64,000 nt of DNA from Halichondria panicea. Lineage: Eukaryota; Porifera; Demospongiae; Suberitida; Halichondriidae. The notes under the pieces were generated by a model. That model was not told the origin of the DNA. It did no database searches and saw only the letters and a program-made list of their open reading frames with translations. Within the stretch, counting starts at the first letter, position 1; every line of letters begins with the position of its first letter. A program made the position numbers and the translations under genes. Where the stretch lies: the NCBI RefSeq assembly GCF_963675165.1, contig NC_087393.1, positions 1,203,002 to 1,267,001 on the forward strand, given 5' to 3'. Below, piece by piece: positions 33,502-45,579 of the stretch.

Positions 33502-34513
33502 TGTTTAGCTCCGAAAATGGACCTGACTCTAATAACACTCTCATCTATACACAGGACTAGCGGAGGTACTTCATATACACTCACCACCTTTATTAGTGTT
33601 GACCAAGTACGTGGTCCGCTAGCTGACGATTTGAGGCTTCTGAGCCATGCAAATCTGTTGTGAATAATTATAATAATTATTATACGGATTATTATTGCCA
33701 CCATTCGAATTTTTTATAGGCTTCAGAATTACCTAATATAATTTTATTATGTGGTGAAAACTCGAGTTTTAGTGGGATTACATGTTGCGCAATAATCTCC
33801 AGTATATATATACCAAAGGTAAGACAAACACCACTTACTTACACCACTTACTTACAATTGACTTCTGTTAATACTATAATTATCATTAATGTACTGGCAT
33901 TGTATGAATGACGTTCCACCAAAATAGTTAATTCTGTGGACACCACATTTCTCTCACCTATTCTACGGTCCTACCACACATGACTACATCTTTCAGACCA
34001 TGCAATAATTATGGCTGCCAAACACTCTACAAATTACTTTGCAATCTGATAGGCCAATTCTCTCCTGGAGGTCAGAACACTATAGAGCAAACATTACAGA
34101 CTCGCTCTGAGTATGTGGAGAAAGGGGAGGGAAAGTGAATCGTCTTACATTAGAAGGTCCACCATCGATACTAGAGACAGAAGTCTGCACCCATCCATCT
34201 GAGGAACATGCAGAAAGTAAAATTGAAATACAATAGACACTCCTGGATTGAACAGACCTTCCAGGAGTTGGCTTGTATAGGAGTGGGATCCTTGATGCCC
34301 ACAGCATTTTTAGCTTGCCCAACAAGCCAGCTGCTGCTCAGTAAGTCTCAAAAACAAAAGGAGGGGGTGGGGCCCACTCTTTCTGCACATGCGTAGATCT
34401 CTGATTGCGACTACCTCGTGGTTGATAACTCGTGTCAGGGCTAGTGAGAGAAACTCACCAGAGAATCCAATGGTGGCCAAGCAACTGGTGAGTGGATTGT
34501 TGTGTACTTATAC
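33502..34513. other. Non-coding stretch
   Basis: AT-rich sequence with short open frames on both strands but no recognisable domain or convincing splice structure. Confidence 0.4.
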
Positions 34514-34664
34514 ACTCTAAAAATGATGTGTGGTTTTGACGCAAGTACTAGTCAGTCTAGTCTTTGGTCTAGTGCGTGACTATTGTGGCAACTATCAGGA
34601 AAAAAGGCAAGAAAAACGCACGTTTGCCACAATACTCTGGGTGAAAACCACACAGTCATCATTT
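34514..34664. mobile_element. Inverted-repeat element adjoining repeat R
   Basis: AAATGATGTGTGGTTTT at the left is mirrored by AAAACCACACAGTCATCATTT at the right with a short indel, and an inner ATTGTGGCAA/TTGCCACAAT pair is also inverted. Confidence 0.6.
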
Positions 34665-34825
34665 ATTAAGTATAGGGTAGTGTGTTTGTGTGTCTGTGTG
34701 TGTGTGTATACTGCTACAGCTGCTCAAGGATGAATCAAGTGCAAGTAAGAGCTTCTATAGGCTTCTAGTCATGTTTACATTGGATTTTAATTTGTGGATT
34801 TGCAAATAGCTTCGTTCTCAAGTTA

Positions 34826-35144
34826 GGCCACTCCAAACGAGACTGTAGTTTCCCGTCCAACTCACGCTTCTTGCTTTAGCTACCTCATTGATAGTCATTA
34901 TGGCCATTATTTCTCTAATTATCCAATGAAATATTGAAATTACTTTTTATTGTTCTTTGTTCTCCAAGCACATGATTAGCTGAATTTTTGTGGCTACTTA
35001 ATTAAATTCATTGATGACGGACCAATTTATTATGATTTCATAGTAATGAATAATATAGTAATGAATAATGATAATACTGCTCACATCCCGCTTATAATTT
35101 ACTAGAGTCTCTGACGGGAAACTACAGTCTCATTTGGAGTGGCC
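34826..35144. mobile_element. Insertion A: PIF/Harbinger-like non-autonomous element
   Basis: The ends are inverted over 32 bp with one mismatch, starting GGCCACTCCAAACGAGACTG. TTA flanks both sides (34823-34825, 35145-35147), and the empty repeat R at about 39530 has a single TTA. A 3-bp TTA target and GG start fit the PIF/Harbinger group. Confidence 0.85.
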
Positions 35145-35162
35145 TTATGCCTAGTTTTGCTT

Positions 35163-35540
35163 TAGTCTCGCGAGCAGACGTGGGAGGGAGGGACCGTCTG
35201 GTCACTATTGCAGCAATTCCATGGACCCCTGCCAGAGTGTTGGCAGTGCCAATCAGATTTGTCCACGTCATAATGGGCGGGTAACAGCATAAAATAAACG
35301 TGAAAAGAAGGATTATTGACTCTAGCAAAGGCTAATTTTAGTATTGAACCATACCTGGCTGCTCGGTACAAGGAGCTCAGACCAAGCAAGAGCTAGCTAG
35401 CTGCGAATGAAAATATTTGTCTATATGTAAATTTGGTTAATTAACAAATATCTTGCACGTGACTACATTCCTCAGTGCCATTGAATTGCTTGCAATAGTT
35501 ACCAGACGTTCCCTCTAGGACAAGTCTGCTCGCGAGACTA
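35163..35540. mobile_element. Insertion B: TAGTCTC-ended element, 9-bp target duplication
   Basis: A perfect 17-bp terminal inverted repeat TAGTCTCGCGAGCAGAC flanked by GTTTTGCTT at 35154-35162 and 35541-35549. The empty repeat R copy has one GTTTTGCTT. The 9-bp duplication resembles Mutator-like elements (inference). Confidence 0.9.
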
Positions 35541-35550
35541 GTTTTGCTTA

Positions 35551-36485
35551 CCGTAAGCGTTCTAATTATAGAACCAGCCTCGGTGAGGACGCCCTCTTTT
35601 ATAACACCCATATACTACCATATAAAATCAATTTTTTTGGTGCATTGTTTCTAGAAAAACTAGAGCACTAAAGTGCAAACCCTCGGCTGGTGACATAATT
35701 ATAAAGAAACCAGAAGACTGATATAATGCAGTGCATATAGTGATGCTGTTATCATCATCATGCATGACTTGCACAGCAACTCGGGAGCAATAAAACTAAA
35801 CTAGACTGGAGGCATGCTGAAACATTTGAGAACAGGTAGTACTATAGATAATATGCACTGTGGATTAGGATCACAGCAAAGAAGCCTGGATGGAGTCTCA
35901 GAGAAATATGGCTCCAGGTCCTGCATGGATCCCAGTCAGCTAAAGCAAGCTTTCTACTTTAGTGACCCTGTTCCATTGTTCCTGGTATATACAGCTTTCT
36001 ACTTTAGTGACCCTGTTCCATTGTTTCTGGACCTGGTACAGGATCACTTCAGTTATAAGTAACGCATGTGCAAGTTCTGTTCAAGCTACATTTTGCTCGC
36101 TTTTATTAGACAAAGAAGCTTTAACACCGAAAGCTGCCACTATTAGAAGTACTGACTTGTTATGTGGAGGCTACCCATGCTGTAAACGCAGTGCTAGAGC
36201 ATCCAGGTAAGCAGACCCAGTCACAAGCTTGTTCAAGCTTCTTAGCTTTTGCTCGACAAAGAAGCTTTAACATCACAATCTGTCACTATTTAAACCAAGA
36301 TATTGTTGTGTGAAGGCTATCCATGCTGTAAACGCAGTGCTGTGGCATCCAGGTGAGTAGATATACTCGTGACAAACAGACAAACAAACAAACAAACAAA
36401 CCAACAGACTACTATACCCGTGGCCGCCCACGCGCGCCTCAGATAATAATTATTTTTTACTGGTTCTATAATTAGAACGTTTACG
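35551..36485. mobile_element. Insertion C: ~934-bp element with TA(C) target
   Basis: The ends are CGTAAGCGTTCTAATTATAG and the inverse of CGTAAACGTTCTAATTATAG. Compared with the empty repeat R (TTTGCTTACTTGG) the target duplication is TA or TAC. The interior repeats ATGCTGTAAACGCAGTGCT and a TTTCTACTTTAGTGACC block (35955, 35995). Much of the interior recurs inverted at 40912-41530. Confidence 0.8.
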
Positions 36486-36640
36486 TACTTGGAATGCCAT
36501 TGCAGCCTTTTCAGAAGAGCACGTAGCCAAACTTGTTTACCGAGTGTTGCTACTCTACTTAGTAGTTAGCTCTGTACTAGAACGCTAGCTATTGGTAGCT
36601 GCAAGAGTGAGAAGAGAGCTGCAAGGCTCTCAGCACCTGT

Positions 36641-37955
36641 GGTGCTTTCATTTGTTTAGTGATAGTGACTGAATTATAGCATTTTGTGCTAATAAACTAA
36701 TTACTTGTAAAGCGCAAGCGGTTTGTCATTATCGGCACATTCTGCAGTCTGTATTCTGCAGCCATGCTAACTATTATTGCTGTTTTGCAGATGTCTCAAC
36801 TCCTATAGATCCTAGTGACAACACAAACCAGCGAGGTTGATGTCACTGACTACTGAATGTGCCGGCAGATACATGGCACTATCATGCATATATCGACTGA
36901 ACAGCAAGCACTCAAATAAACAAGTGAGTCAAATAGACAAGTGAACATTATTCATTTATTCTGCAACTGCATGCTAATGATCATTGTTGTTTTTGCAGCT
37001 CTAAGTGAAAACACAAATCAGCGAGATTGACGCTGCATGCGTGTGCATGGATGGAGGCGCGATGCAGATACACAGCACTTACAGTGATCGACTCAACAGT
37101 GCGTGCGGCATGTTGGACAAGTGAGGGAACATTATTCAGTATAATTATAATAGCCATGCAGTATATATCAGTGCATAATTATTTCACGCAGAAGCATATA
37201 AGGTTGGTGTAATAATTTTTGTAAATACTAAAAATGATCGTAAACTATTGCCTAACACCTCTAAATTATATTGACTATAATCATATCCTTTTTTCTCCCA
37301 GGCCTTGCAGCTGTAAGGGTCCGAGACTCCCCCCCCCCCTTGAGACCCCTAATCCAATTACCCAAGCCCCCTCCCCCCCTGAACACACAACATCATGTGA
37401 GCAAAACTATATTAATTGCTGAGTCAGGCAAGTTTCATACATTGAGTTCAAGTGAAATTTGTTACTAAAATTACTCGTTGCTATAGTTATTCAGAGAAGT
37501 CTGAAAGTAGGAGTGTATAGTTTCCCAGTAAGTAACCGTTGCCTCGACCGGCTTACTTGTTTTTGATGCTGCAAGCTGTTTTGAGTCATGGACAGTAGAA
37601 TCTCTCTTAGCTTCAGACATTCAGTCTGTGTGACTAGTAGTAGCCCACAAACTTATTGGAACTGCTTACAATCTCAAGGATAGCTTTAGCTGTGGTAAGG
37701 CTTGCAAAACCTCTTCTAGCCGCAAAATATGCTCTATTATATAGAGGTTTGGAATGAGGCTAAGAACTCACCTGGACCCCCCCCCCCCCCCAGTTACTCA
37801 GGTTAGAGTTGTGAGAAGTAGGTAGAGTGTCTTATGTCTGTGGTTTACCTTATAGTAGTAACTGTTTTGCCTCAGTCACACTTTTGTGGGTTTTGTTGCA
37901 GAGTGAGAAAATTATATTGTCTGTACTGTCATACAGTGCTAATTAGATTGTTAGA
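36641..37955. other. Non-coding, with a degenerate tandem repeat at 36765-37130
   Basis: Two units of about 205 bp share GTTTTTGCAG/TGTTTTGCAG, AACACAAA-CAGCGAG and a GCAGATAC...ATCGACT tail. C-rich runs lie near 37330-37380 and 37780. No gene seen. Confidence 0.5.
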
Positions 37956-38223
37956 CAGTAGAACCTCCATTATCCAGCCCTCCATTATCCGGCTTGGCAA
38001 TTTAATTTTTCAGAAAATGGGCGTGTCCCTTAAATGCACATGCGCTGTTACTATGGAGACAGGCCTGCTTATTGTCTGCGCATGCGTAGACAACCATGTG
38101 ACACTGCTGTTTATCAATAAAATGGATGGATCAAGGCGTGGTTTATCTATTCGATTATCCGGTGTATTCAGTTATCTGGCCTGCCTCTGGAACTAAGGTG
38201 TCCGGATAATTGAGGTTGTACTG
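37956..38223. mobile_element. pogo/Tigger-like non-autonomous element
   Basis: CAGTAGAACCTCCATTATCC at the left and the inverse of CAGTACAACCTCAATTATCC at the right. This terminus is typical of pogo/Tigger elements (established knowledge). The 268-bp interior is non-coding. A left-end-like CAGTGGAACCCCTCTGTAAC of a related type lies alone near 39200. Confidence 0.75.
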
Positions 38224-38640
38224 CAATACTTTAATTCTACCCTAAGAGCTTGCACTTTTATTAGGACCAAACTGAAGTGAATAATTTCGGCTACTTCTAC
38301 AAAAATATAAAGACAGAACCTAGTTGGATCGTCGCCCGGTTTCGGTGAAACTTAATGTACTTGAGAAAGAGTATGATGTAATGGAAGTTACTAACTGATT
38401 TGTAAAGAAATATTATAAGAAAGTCCCCCAGGAGGGAAACGTACCCATGCCTCATTATCATCTAATCTACTAAGCCACCACCCCAACCACTAAGCCACAC
38501 CTACTCTGTCCTCTTAGTCATCACATACATACAGTGGATTGCAGACTTGCAGTGCACTTGCAAAATAAAATTGCCAATGTAGTCATTATCTTCATTCTAG
38601 CCTTACATGTACATGTAAATACTCTAGGGCCAAACTGAAA

Positions 38641-38850
38641 TACCGTATAGCGGGTAATTTTCGGGGGACATAATATTCGTGGTTCAGCAATATTGAGACA
38701 TTTTGTGGGTAATATTTTCGTGGTTGCTGCTTGCACTGCAGGTAAAGGTAGGCAAGGTCGCTTCATTCGTGGGTAAAATATTCATAGTCAGAGCTCCAAC
38801 CATGAAAACCACGAATATTTTGCCCCACGGAAATTACCCGCTATACGGTA
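38641..38850. mobile_element. TACCGTATAGC-family inverted-repeat element
   Basis: 210 bp, starting TACCGTATAGCGGGTAATTT and ending with the inverse. The interior repeats ATATTCGTGG and its inverse several times. TA at the edges. Confidence 0.85.
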
Positions 38851-38903
38851 GGTACCTACATGTATGGTAGCATTCTTATGTACATGTATCTGCATGAAGT
38901 ACG

Positions 38904-39051
38904 GAGGATTTAAGTTTGGTTGGCAGAAGTTAAAAGTTGAAGTGCAGTCAACCATGACCACTAAATACATTAGTAGGAAGAAACATACAGTGTGTGGTCA
39001 TGGTTGAGTGCACTTCAACTTTTAACTTTGGCCAACCAACCTGGAATCCTC
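38904..39051. mobile_element. 148-bp palindromic element, GAGGATT ends
   Basis: The left arm contains GTTTGGTTGGCAGAAGTTAA then AAGTTGAAGTGCAGTCAACC; the right arm is its inverse with few changes. GAGGATT/AATCCTC mark the ends. Confidence 0.7.
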
Positions 39052-39339
39052 TGCACATTTCAGGAATGCTTGCAACGATTTAATTGACTTTACATGTAAG
39101 GCAGGGCTTGCCTAGAGATAGAGAGGTTCAAAGAGAATCTACTGAAAAAAATGATGGTTATCAGTTCAGTTTATTTTCTATACATGTTTCCTAGACGTAC
39201 AGTGGAACCCCTCTGTAACGGACACCTTAATTTGGGGAGCGATGTTTTGGCCATATTACAGAGTGCCTTTCTTTATTGAGGGGCTGTTTTATACACACGT
39301 GCAAGAGAGAGTACTCTTGCTTCGTGCAAGTTTAGGCTT

Positions 39340-39700
39340 AGAAATTATTATGCCTCGGTGCGCATGCGCAAGCGAGGTATACGGTAGTGTGTTTGTGTGT
39401 GTCTGTGTGTGTAGACCGCTACAGCTGCTCAAGGATGAATCAAGTGCAAGTAAGAGTTTCTATAGGCTTCTAGTCATGTTTACTTGGATTTTAATTCGTG
39501 GATTTGCAAAATAATGCTTCGTTCTCAAGTTATGCCTAGTTTTGCTTACTTGGAATGCCATTGCAGCCTTTTCAGAAGAGTCCGTAGCAAAACTTGTTCA
39601 CCGAGTGTTACTACTCTACTTAGTAGTTAGCTCTGCACTAGAACACTAGCTATTGGTAGCTGCAAGAGTGAGCAGAGAGCTACAAGGCTCTGCTGACTTG
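39340..39700 (+). repeat. Repeat R, uninterrupted copy
   Basis: It starts with the hairpin TATGCCTCGGTGCGCATGCG, then a TGTG run, then sequence collinear with the interrupted copy at 34675-36640. It serves as the empty-site reference for insertions A-C. Confidence 0.8.
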
Positions 39701-39982
39701 CAGCCATTAATTTTAGACTTGAACTTTTGGCATCGATCGTTTTTAACAACAATCATGGTTGATCATTACCCACTATTCGGTTGATTGCATGCAGCAAAAT
39801 AAAAGATGTTCATCATGATAATAATAATCAATGTGTGTATAAAAGCTAGCTATTAGTAGTTTTATGTTATGTAGCTTTGGCACCTCCACCGAGGCATCAG
39901 CTGCTTTCATTCTATTGTGGTTTTGCTGTTGGGCAATTCTCTGTTGCATAGCTGCTTTATTAACAACATTGAACACAGTGTC

Positions 39983-40093
39983 TACCGTATTACTAGAATG
40001 TTTTGCGAGCATCAAAAATTTGCAAACTTTGCGATGGTTGATCAATTCGCAACAATAAAATCCGCAAAACCTAAGTTATTACTAGTAAATACA
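39983..40093. mobile_element. Degenerate TACCGTATTAC-family element
   Basis: It starts TACCGTATTACTAGAATG and contains TTTTGCGAGCATC and TTGCAAACTTTGCGA, shared with the complete copy at 63312-63517. The right end is eroded. Confidence 0.5.
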
Positions 40094-40911
40094 CATGATC
40101 CTTGCCATACTGCTATATAACAAATATTCTCCGTCTCATTTTGAATAATTATTCCCACTGACACATGCATGCACGTCTGCAGACTCACGAAATAATAATG
40201 TATACTGGTACGTGCAACTGAGTCCCGTTCCTAGGACCAAGATCTGCAGCAGAAATCAAGAATGAAACTGGTGTGGACCGTCTCTCTTCCATTGTCTGAG
40301 CTCTGTGCATATAAGGTGAAACAAATTAAAACAGATATTACACTTTGCCCATGCGTATGCTAATCAATGGGGTACACAGGAAATAAGTGGTATGGGCAAA
40401 GTGTGTGTATCTCTATGAATTAAGTAAGTATAAGGGGTCTTTTCTGGGAAATTGTCGTTTTAGTTTTTCAGAATAAAAGCCTTTATGACATTAAGCTTTT
40501 GAAATTAAGAATTGCAGACTTAGTGAAGACTAGTGAACAATTTGTGCTAAAGCGTTTGGAGGAGAAGCAATTTTATTTTCGCTCATTTTGCTCTGAAGCA
40601 GAGATACAAGTATAAGTCGGATGTGGGTTAACTTTTGTGATGCAGCCTCTGCTCTTGTACTAGCCTCGATCCGTGTGCGGCCTTTTCTCGAGGTAAATGC
40701 ACAGCTGACCTCAAAATGTGTGTCTCTGTTTCTGAGCAAAAGTCTTTTCTGCTGATACTAAGGCGAATCCTGGAGTGTATAGACATCACCTAAGACTTTT
40801 GATTTATAGGTAGCTTCCAGTGTTACTTTGCCAAGTTGTGCGAACATATTTTGCATCACGTCCATAAATAGATTTTTTTCAGAACTATAAGACTTTTGCC
40901 TTTTCCAGTTT

Positions 40912-41535
40912 ATTACCTGAGGCGCGCGTGGGCGGCCACGGGTATAGTAGTATGTTGGTCTGTTTGTTTGTTTGTCACAGGTATATCTACTCACCTGGAT
41001 GCCACAGCGCTGCGTTTACAGCATAGATAGCCTTCACACAACAATATCTTGATTTAAATAGTGGCAGATTTTGATGTTAAAGCTTCATTGTCGAGCAAAA
41101 GCTAAGAAGCTTGAACTTGCACGTTGGCAGCTAGCTAGCTACACGTGGCCTTGATTACGTAGTTGCAGCTGAAGTGATCCTTACCAAATATAATTATAGT
41201 AGAAAGCTAAAATTGTGACTGGTTGTTGGCTGACTCTGGATCCTATACTCCAGCCTGGCAGGAGCCATACCTCTTTAAGTCTAAGCTCCAGGCTTCTTTG
41301 CTGTCATCCCTGTCCACAGTGCATGTCTAATGTGACATGTACCACTCAATGTTTCAGTATGCCTCCAAGTCTGGTTTAGTTTTATTGCTCTTGAGTTGCT
41401 GTGCTAGTCATACATGCTACATGCACTGCATTATCACTCTTCTGGTTTCTTTATAATCATGTCACCAGCCGAGGGTTTGCACTTTAGTGCTCTAGTTTTT
41501 GGGCATTGTTCTATTTCCTCAACAATGCATAATAT
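40912..41535 (-). repeat. Inverted, diverged copy of the insertion C interior
   Basis: CGCGCGTGGGCGGCCACGGG, TTTGTTTGTTTGTCAC and the CTCACCTGGATGCCACAGCG block are the inverse of 36260-36440, and 41330-41500 is the inverse of 35676-35830. A short piece of the same repeat recurs at 51701-51750. Confidence 0.75.
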
Positions 41536-41541
41536 TATTGG

Positions 41542-41746
41542 TACCGTACGGGTGGAAAATTTCAAGGGTGGAAATTTTTGTGCAATTCAATATTCTGTCT
41601 TATTTGGAAAATTTCGTGGAGTTAGGGTGTGGCAGTATCTCACATGCGTATACGAAGCCTTCCACGGGTTTTAATTTTCGTGTTCTGCAGCCACCCACGA
41701 AAAACGCGAAATTAAAAACACCTCGAAATCTTCTACCCGTACGGTA
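41542..41746. mobile_element. TACCGTACGGG inverted-repeat element
   Basis: The ends are TACCGTACGGGTGGAA and the inverse of TACCGTACGGGTAGAA, with an interior rich in AAATTTC/TTTTCG words. It shares the TACCGTA terminus but is otherwise distinct from the other families. Confidence 0.8.
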
Positions 41747-42252
41747 TGTAATTTAAGAGAATTTAAGAGTCAGCACACCTTGCAAACATAACACACCTCC
41801 ACATAATTATTATTGGCTACATTTTTTTTTGGTCTACTACCATCGTACACGTACACGCGTCATTATTTGATACACCAAGCCAGGGTTTTATCTAGTATTA
41901 AAAGTATCATGGGAAGGTTTGGCAAAACAGTTGGCCACTCCCACATTCTTGACCACACCCTCTATTACATGCTTGTGCGTCACGTAGTTCTACATGTTGC
42001 ACGTAATGATGTCATTATTCTACAACATTTGGAGGGGGAAGGTTCACCCCTGCCCCCCCCCCCCACTAGATGAAACAAATGAGCGGCTTTTATATGGTCG
42101 GTGGTTTCACAGGACACATTTTTCATGGTATCATGGGATACATAACGATCACGTGCTACGAATGTTGTCAAGTGGTGATAGATAGTAGTTGTATCTATAA
42201 TTTGTATTACTGAGAAGCGTTGATTAGCCCACGCACGCTGGCCGGCTCGGTT

Positions 42253-42388
42253 GTTGGGTTGTGAGAGGAATCTTCCAATCTGATTCAGATTGGAAGGATC
42301 TTTGTATATACTTATGAACACCTATATATCGTGATGGCATTGTTGGACATGGTTGCTCAAGCATGGAAGATTCCTCTTACAACCCAAC
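42253..42388. mobile_element. Short inverted-repeat element
   Basis: GTTGGGTTGTGAGAGGAATC at the left is mirrored (one mismatch in about 25) at the right. An inner TTCCAATCTGATTCAGATTGGAA hairpin sits near 42273 (its arms are TTCCAATCTGA). Confidence 0.65.
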
Positions 42389-42972
42389 CATTGACGATTC
42401 CGACATATGTGTAAGAAGTGTAAATGGTCGAAGTGTTCTTCTTCAAATGTGCTTGTATTAACATGGAATAGCTGGTCGAGGGTCATGAACCACTGTGCTT
42501 TACGATCGCTTACGTATGGGTAAATATTTAAATTTACAAGGAGGCTGTCTCATTGAAGAAAATTTTATTCCTTTTATATGGTCAAAAGAGCATTCAAAGT
42601 CTCTTTGGTATACTAGTACCCCAGCGTAACTATAGTACCATAGTATCTAGGGATGACCCGTGGGTCACCCAAAGGTACACCCCAGCAGGTGTTTTTATTT
42701 TTATTAAACAAATTTATGCACACAGCAAAGGTAGTAGCTAATTCAAATCAGTTACCTACACAAAAACAATACACAACAACCTACAACAGAACATGTAAAT
42801 TACACTTAATTGATCTACAGTAACTGATATTTAAAGAACACAAGTGATATACCATCTGTGTCAAAACCTAATTTATTCCAGGCTGATATAGTATCCGGGA
42901 AGAAGGAAGATTTGAAGTTGTTAGATATTGCAAATGGGACCGAAAGCTGAGTTATTTGCTGTCATTTGGTCA

Positions 42973-43572
42973 TCACTGCTCACTAAACAGCTGTCGTTTA
43001 GTCTCTGGTGGCTGGGTTGAGGGGTCGCCATGCTCAAAGACTTGCCGCTTTTCTAAAAGGCGTGGAGATGACCTGGTAGACATGGATGGTTTCTGCCTTT
43101 TGGACAAAACGCAGCTCCTGCAACAGCATAATTATGTCAATCTCAATTAAATATTTGTAAATGTGTATATCTATATTATGACATAAATATCGATGTCTAG
43201 CTGTACTATGATTTAAAGAAAGATTCTCACATTGTGAAGTCATCCATTTTGTATGCATTCATGTACTGCTGAATGGACACGTTGAATTCCAGAAGCTTCT
43301 CAATGAAGGCCTTCTTCTCTTCTTGAATATCTGGTACAGGCTGTTTGTGCAGCTCATAGATCTGTAGTGCTAATAAACACACATACTCTATCCTGCGTGT
43401 ATACACTTGCTAATGACGTGATTACAACACATTCCCTTTCTAGATATGCGTACATACATATAACTGTAAATCACCTTATCTGTTCCTCTTTGAGCCTTAA
43501 ACTCTACCAAGGAAGCCAAACCAGACTCCTTCAACATTCCAGCCAGCAATGGCACCAGCTTTCTTGCCACGA
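42973..43572 (-). CDS. 3' exons of an unrecognised gene
   Basis: Three minus-strand exons with agreeing phases: 43475-43572, 43231-43361 and 42973-43117. Together they read ARKLVPLLAGMLKESGLASL, then IYELHKQPVPDIQEEKKAF and NVSIQQYMNAYKMDDFTM, then SCVLSKRQKPSMSTRSSPRL and a Ser/Pro/basic tail ending RQLFSEQ. The helical, charged middle and basic tail suggest a nuclear protein, but I do not recognise the family. Upstream exons may include sequence at 43590-43742 (SDADSKLALKNAAFSLLLPG), though the splice donor linking it is not clear. It could also be a truncated gene copy. Confidence 0.5.
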
Positions 43573-43744
43573 CTTTTAAGCATTAAAAGTGCGCTGAGGT
43601 ATAGAACTCTTCCAGGAAGAAGCAGAGAAAACGCAGCGTTTTTCAAAGCAAGTTTGCTGTCGGCATCAGATGTTACTATAGTTACTCCGGGTATGCAGAT
43701 ATTAAATTTGTTTATTCTCATTTGATTGTTTTCCTTCCGCATAA

Positions 43745-45579
43745 AATCCCTCGGCCTGGTATTCAGAAAGTAGCATGACTTCTTCTAATCATTGATCAAT
43801 CTGAGTGCCTGGAGTCGCCACTTGCCTCGAGGCAGCAATAATGTAGCCAAATTGCCATAATTAATTGATCACGCGTTTCAGACAAGAAGTCACGTTTACG
43901 TTTTGATACATGCACAGTATGTGTTCATGCCCGTTTGATACTCTCTTCTATTTATGGACTGTTAAGGTTGCAATATTAATATAATTTAAGCATGAGCAAC
44001 AAGCAATTGTAAGGCTACTAATTGCACAAGGCGTAGTCGGATGCTTGAGCTTGAACCCATAGCCAACCCAATGGAAAGTTTGGGGTGAGTTGGGGACGAT
44101 CACATAAGTGCTGGCCACAACTTTGACACTATATAGGGAGGTCTGAGTGTAGAACAATTGTTATGAGTGGTATCGCAATCTTGACGTACACATAATGCTT
44201 ACATGTACTCACTGCGGTGCCTTATCCTGGGTCCCACCCACCATCACCCCACTGATATGCACGTTACGCCCACGCCCACCCCCACCTAGGCTTCAACCAC
44301 CTTCCTTATTATAAACAACAGAGAGCAACTCTACAAGGAAAGTTTGTCAAATTATGATCAAATGCTAGTATTACAAGCTGAAATGCTTCAGAAATTTGGG
44401 CCACAAATCATCTGCATTGATGACACTCATATTGACCGACTATGTCAGACATTTCATCTCTTTCCTCGTTAGTGGCCATGAAGCAGGGGTGTTGCGTATA
44501 CAAGCGTATACAGCGTTTGGATGGTCATTTGTTACTACATATGTTACACTTGAATTAAAGATAGCTACTTAGCTTTCCTTTAACAACTAATCTTAATTAA
44601 TGTTGAAGAGATACTAACTTCACCATTAGAGGACACGCATTGGGGTTATAGGAGTTGCCATTCTTTCACAGTTGTTCAAACTGGTAAACAACCACACAAA
44701 AGGTCACTTACCTTTTAAGTTTGAGAAGCGCTGGACATCGTTAATTTATTTGGATTTTTATCGGGCTCACATAACAAATAATTCGCTACACGTTACTACA
44801 AGTTTATCTTACCATCACTCGAGGAAAGGATTATCCTTATAATTATGTTCAAGATACAGTGCTTACCATTCTCTTAGCAATGTTTAAACACTTTACTAGC
44901 AATGTCATATTTACTCATTCTTAAGAATGTATATCAATCGAAATTCTATCTTCTTCGAACCTTTGAGCATATGGTTGAATGAAGGTGCATGGTACAATAA
45001 TTGTTTTTGTTTTTGGTAGTCTGGATTAGTTTCAAAAGCTCTGTATAAGTTGGGATTGTAGTTCTCTGCCACAGGGACAAGCACTCAACTATGGGTACTT
45101 GTGTGCCGTTTAAAAACTGACAATTCCTTACTCAGCTTGTTCAGCATGAGTGATTCCCAGTGGTTCCACGAACATTTCCAGGTTGTCAAAATGAGCGGCC
45201 AAAGTTCAACTCCTTTTATAATTATACTGTCAGAAATGTGTTGAGCTGCATGCGGGCAGTAAAATAATCATTCATTTACAAGAATTGAAGTGAGCAATGC
45301 ATACATTAATTTTCAAATTAAAATTTGGAATATCTGTAGCATCGCCTTTCTCTCTCCTTTACCCCCCCCCCCCTTCAGTTCAGAAGCTTTGTGCCTATGT
45401 TTTTTTTACTTGTAGTCGAATATACAGTCCCATGCAGGGAAGGATGAAAACATAATATGTAACAATTGTATTGACTTTAACACGCATCGAGCATAGTTTA
45501 AATTGTCTGACCAGCTCCTTATTATAGCCTGGACCGCTTCCTGCATGTAGCACGGTAGATAATATAGCTTCCCGTTAGG
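43745..45579. other. Non-coding stretch
   Basis: No recognisable gene, inverted-repeat element or tandem repeat was found, apart from C and T homopolymer runs near 45360-45410. Confidence 0.4.

Larger units (their letters stand above)
34675..36640 (+). repeat. Repeat R, copy interrupted by three insertions
   Basis: Segments 34675-34825, 35145-35162, 35541-35550 and 36486-36640 are collinear with the uninterrupted copy at about 39382-39695, for example GGATGAATCAAGTGCAAGTA and GGAATGCCATTGCAGCC. The gaps are filled by elements A, B and C listed next. Repeat R itself has no visible coding content; a fragment also lies inverted at 10375. Confidence 0.85.
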
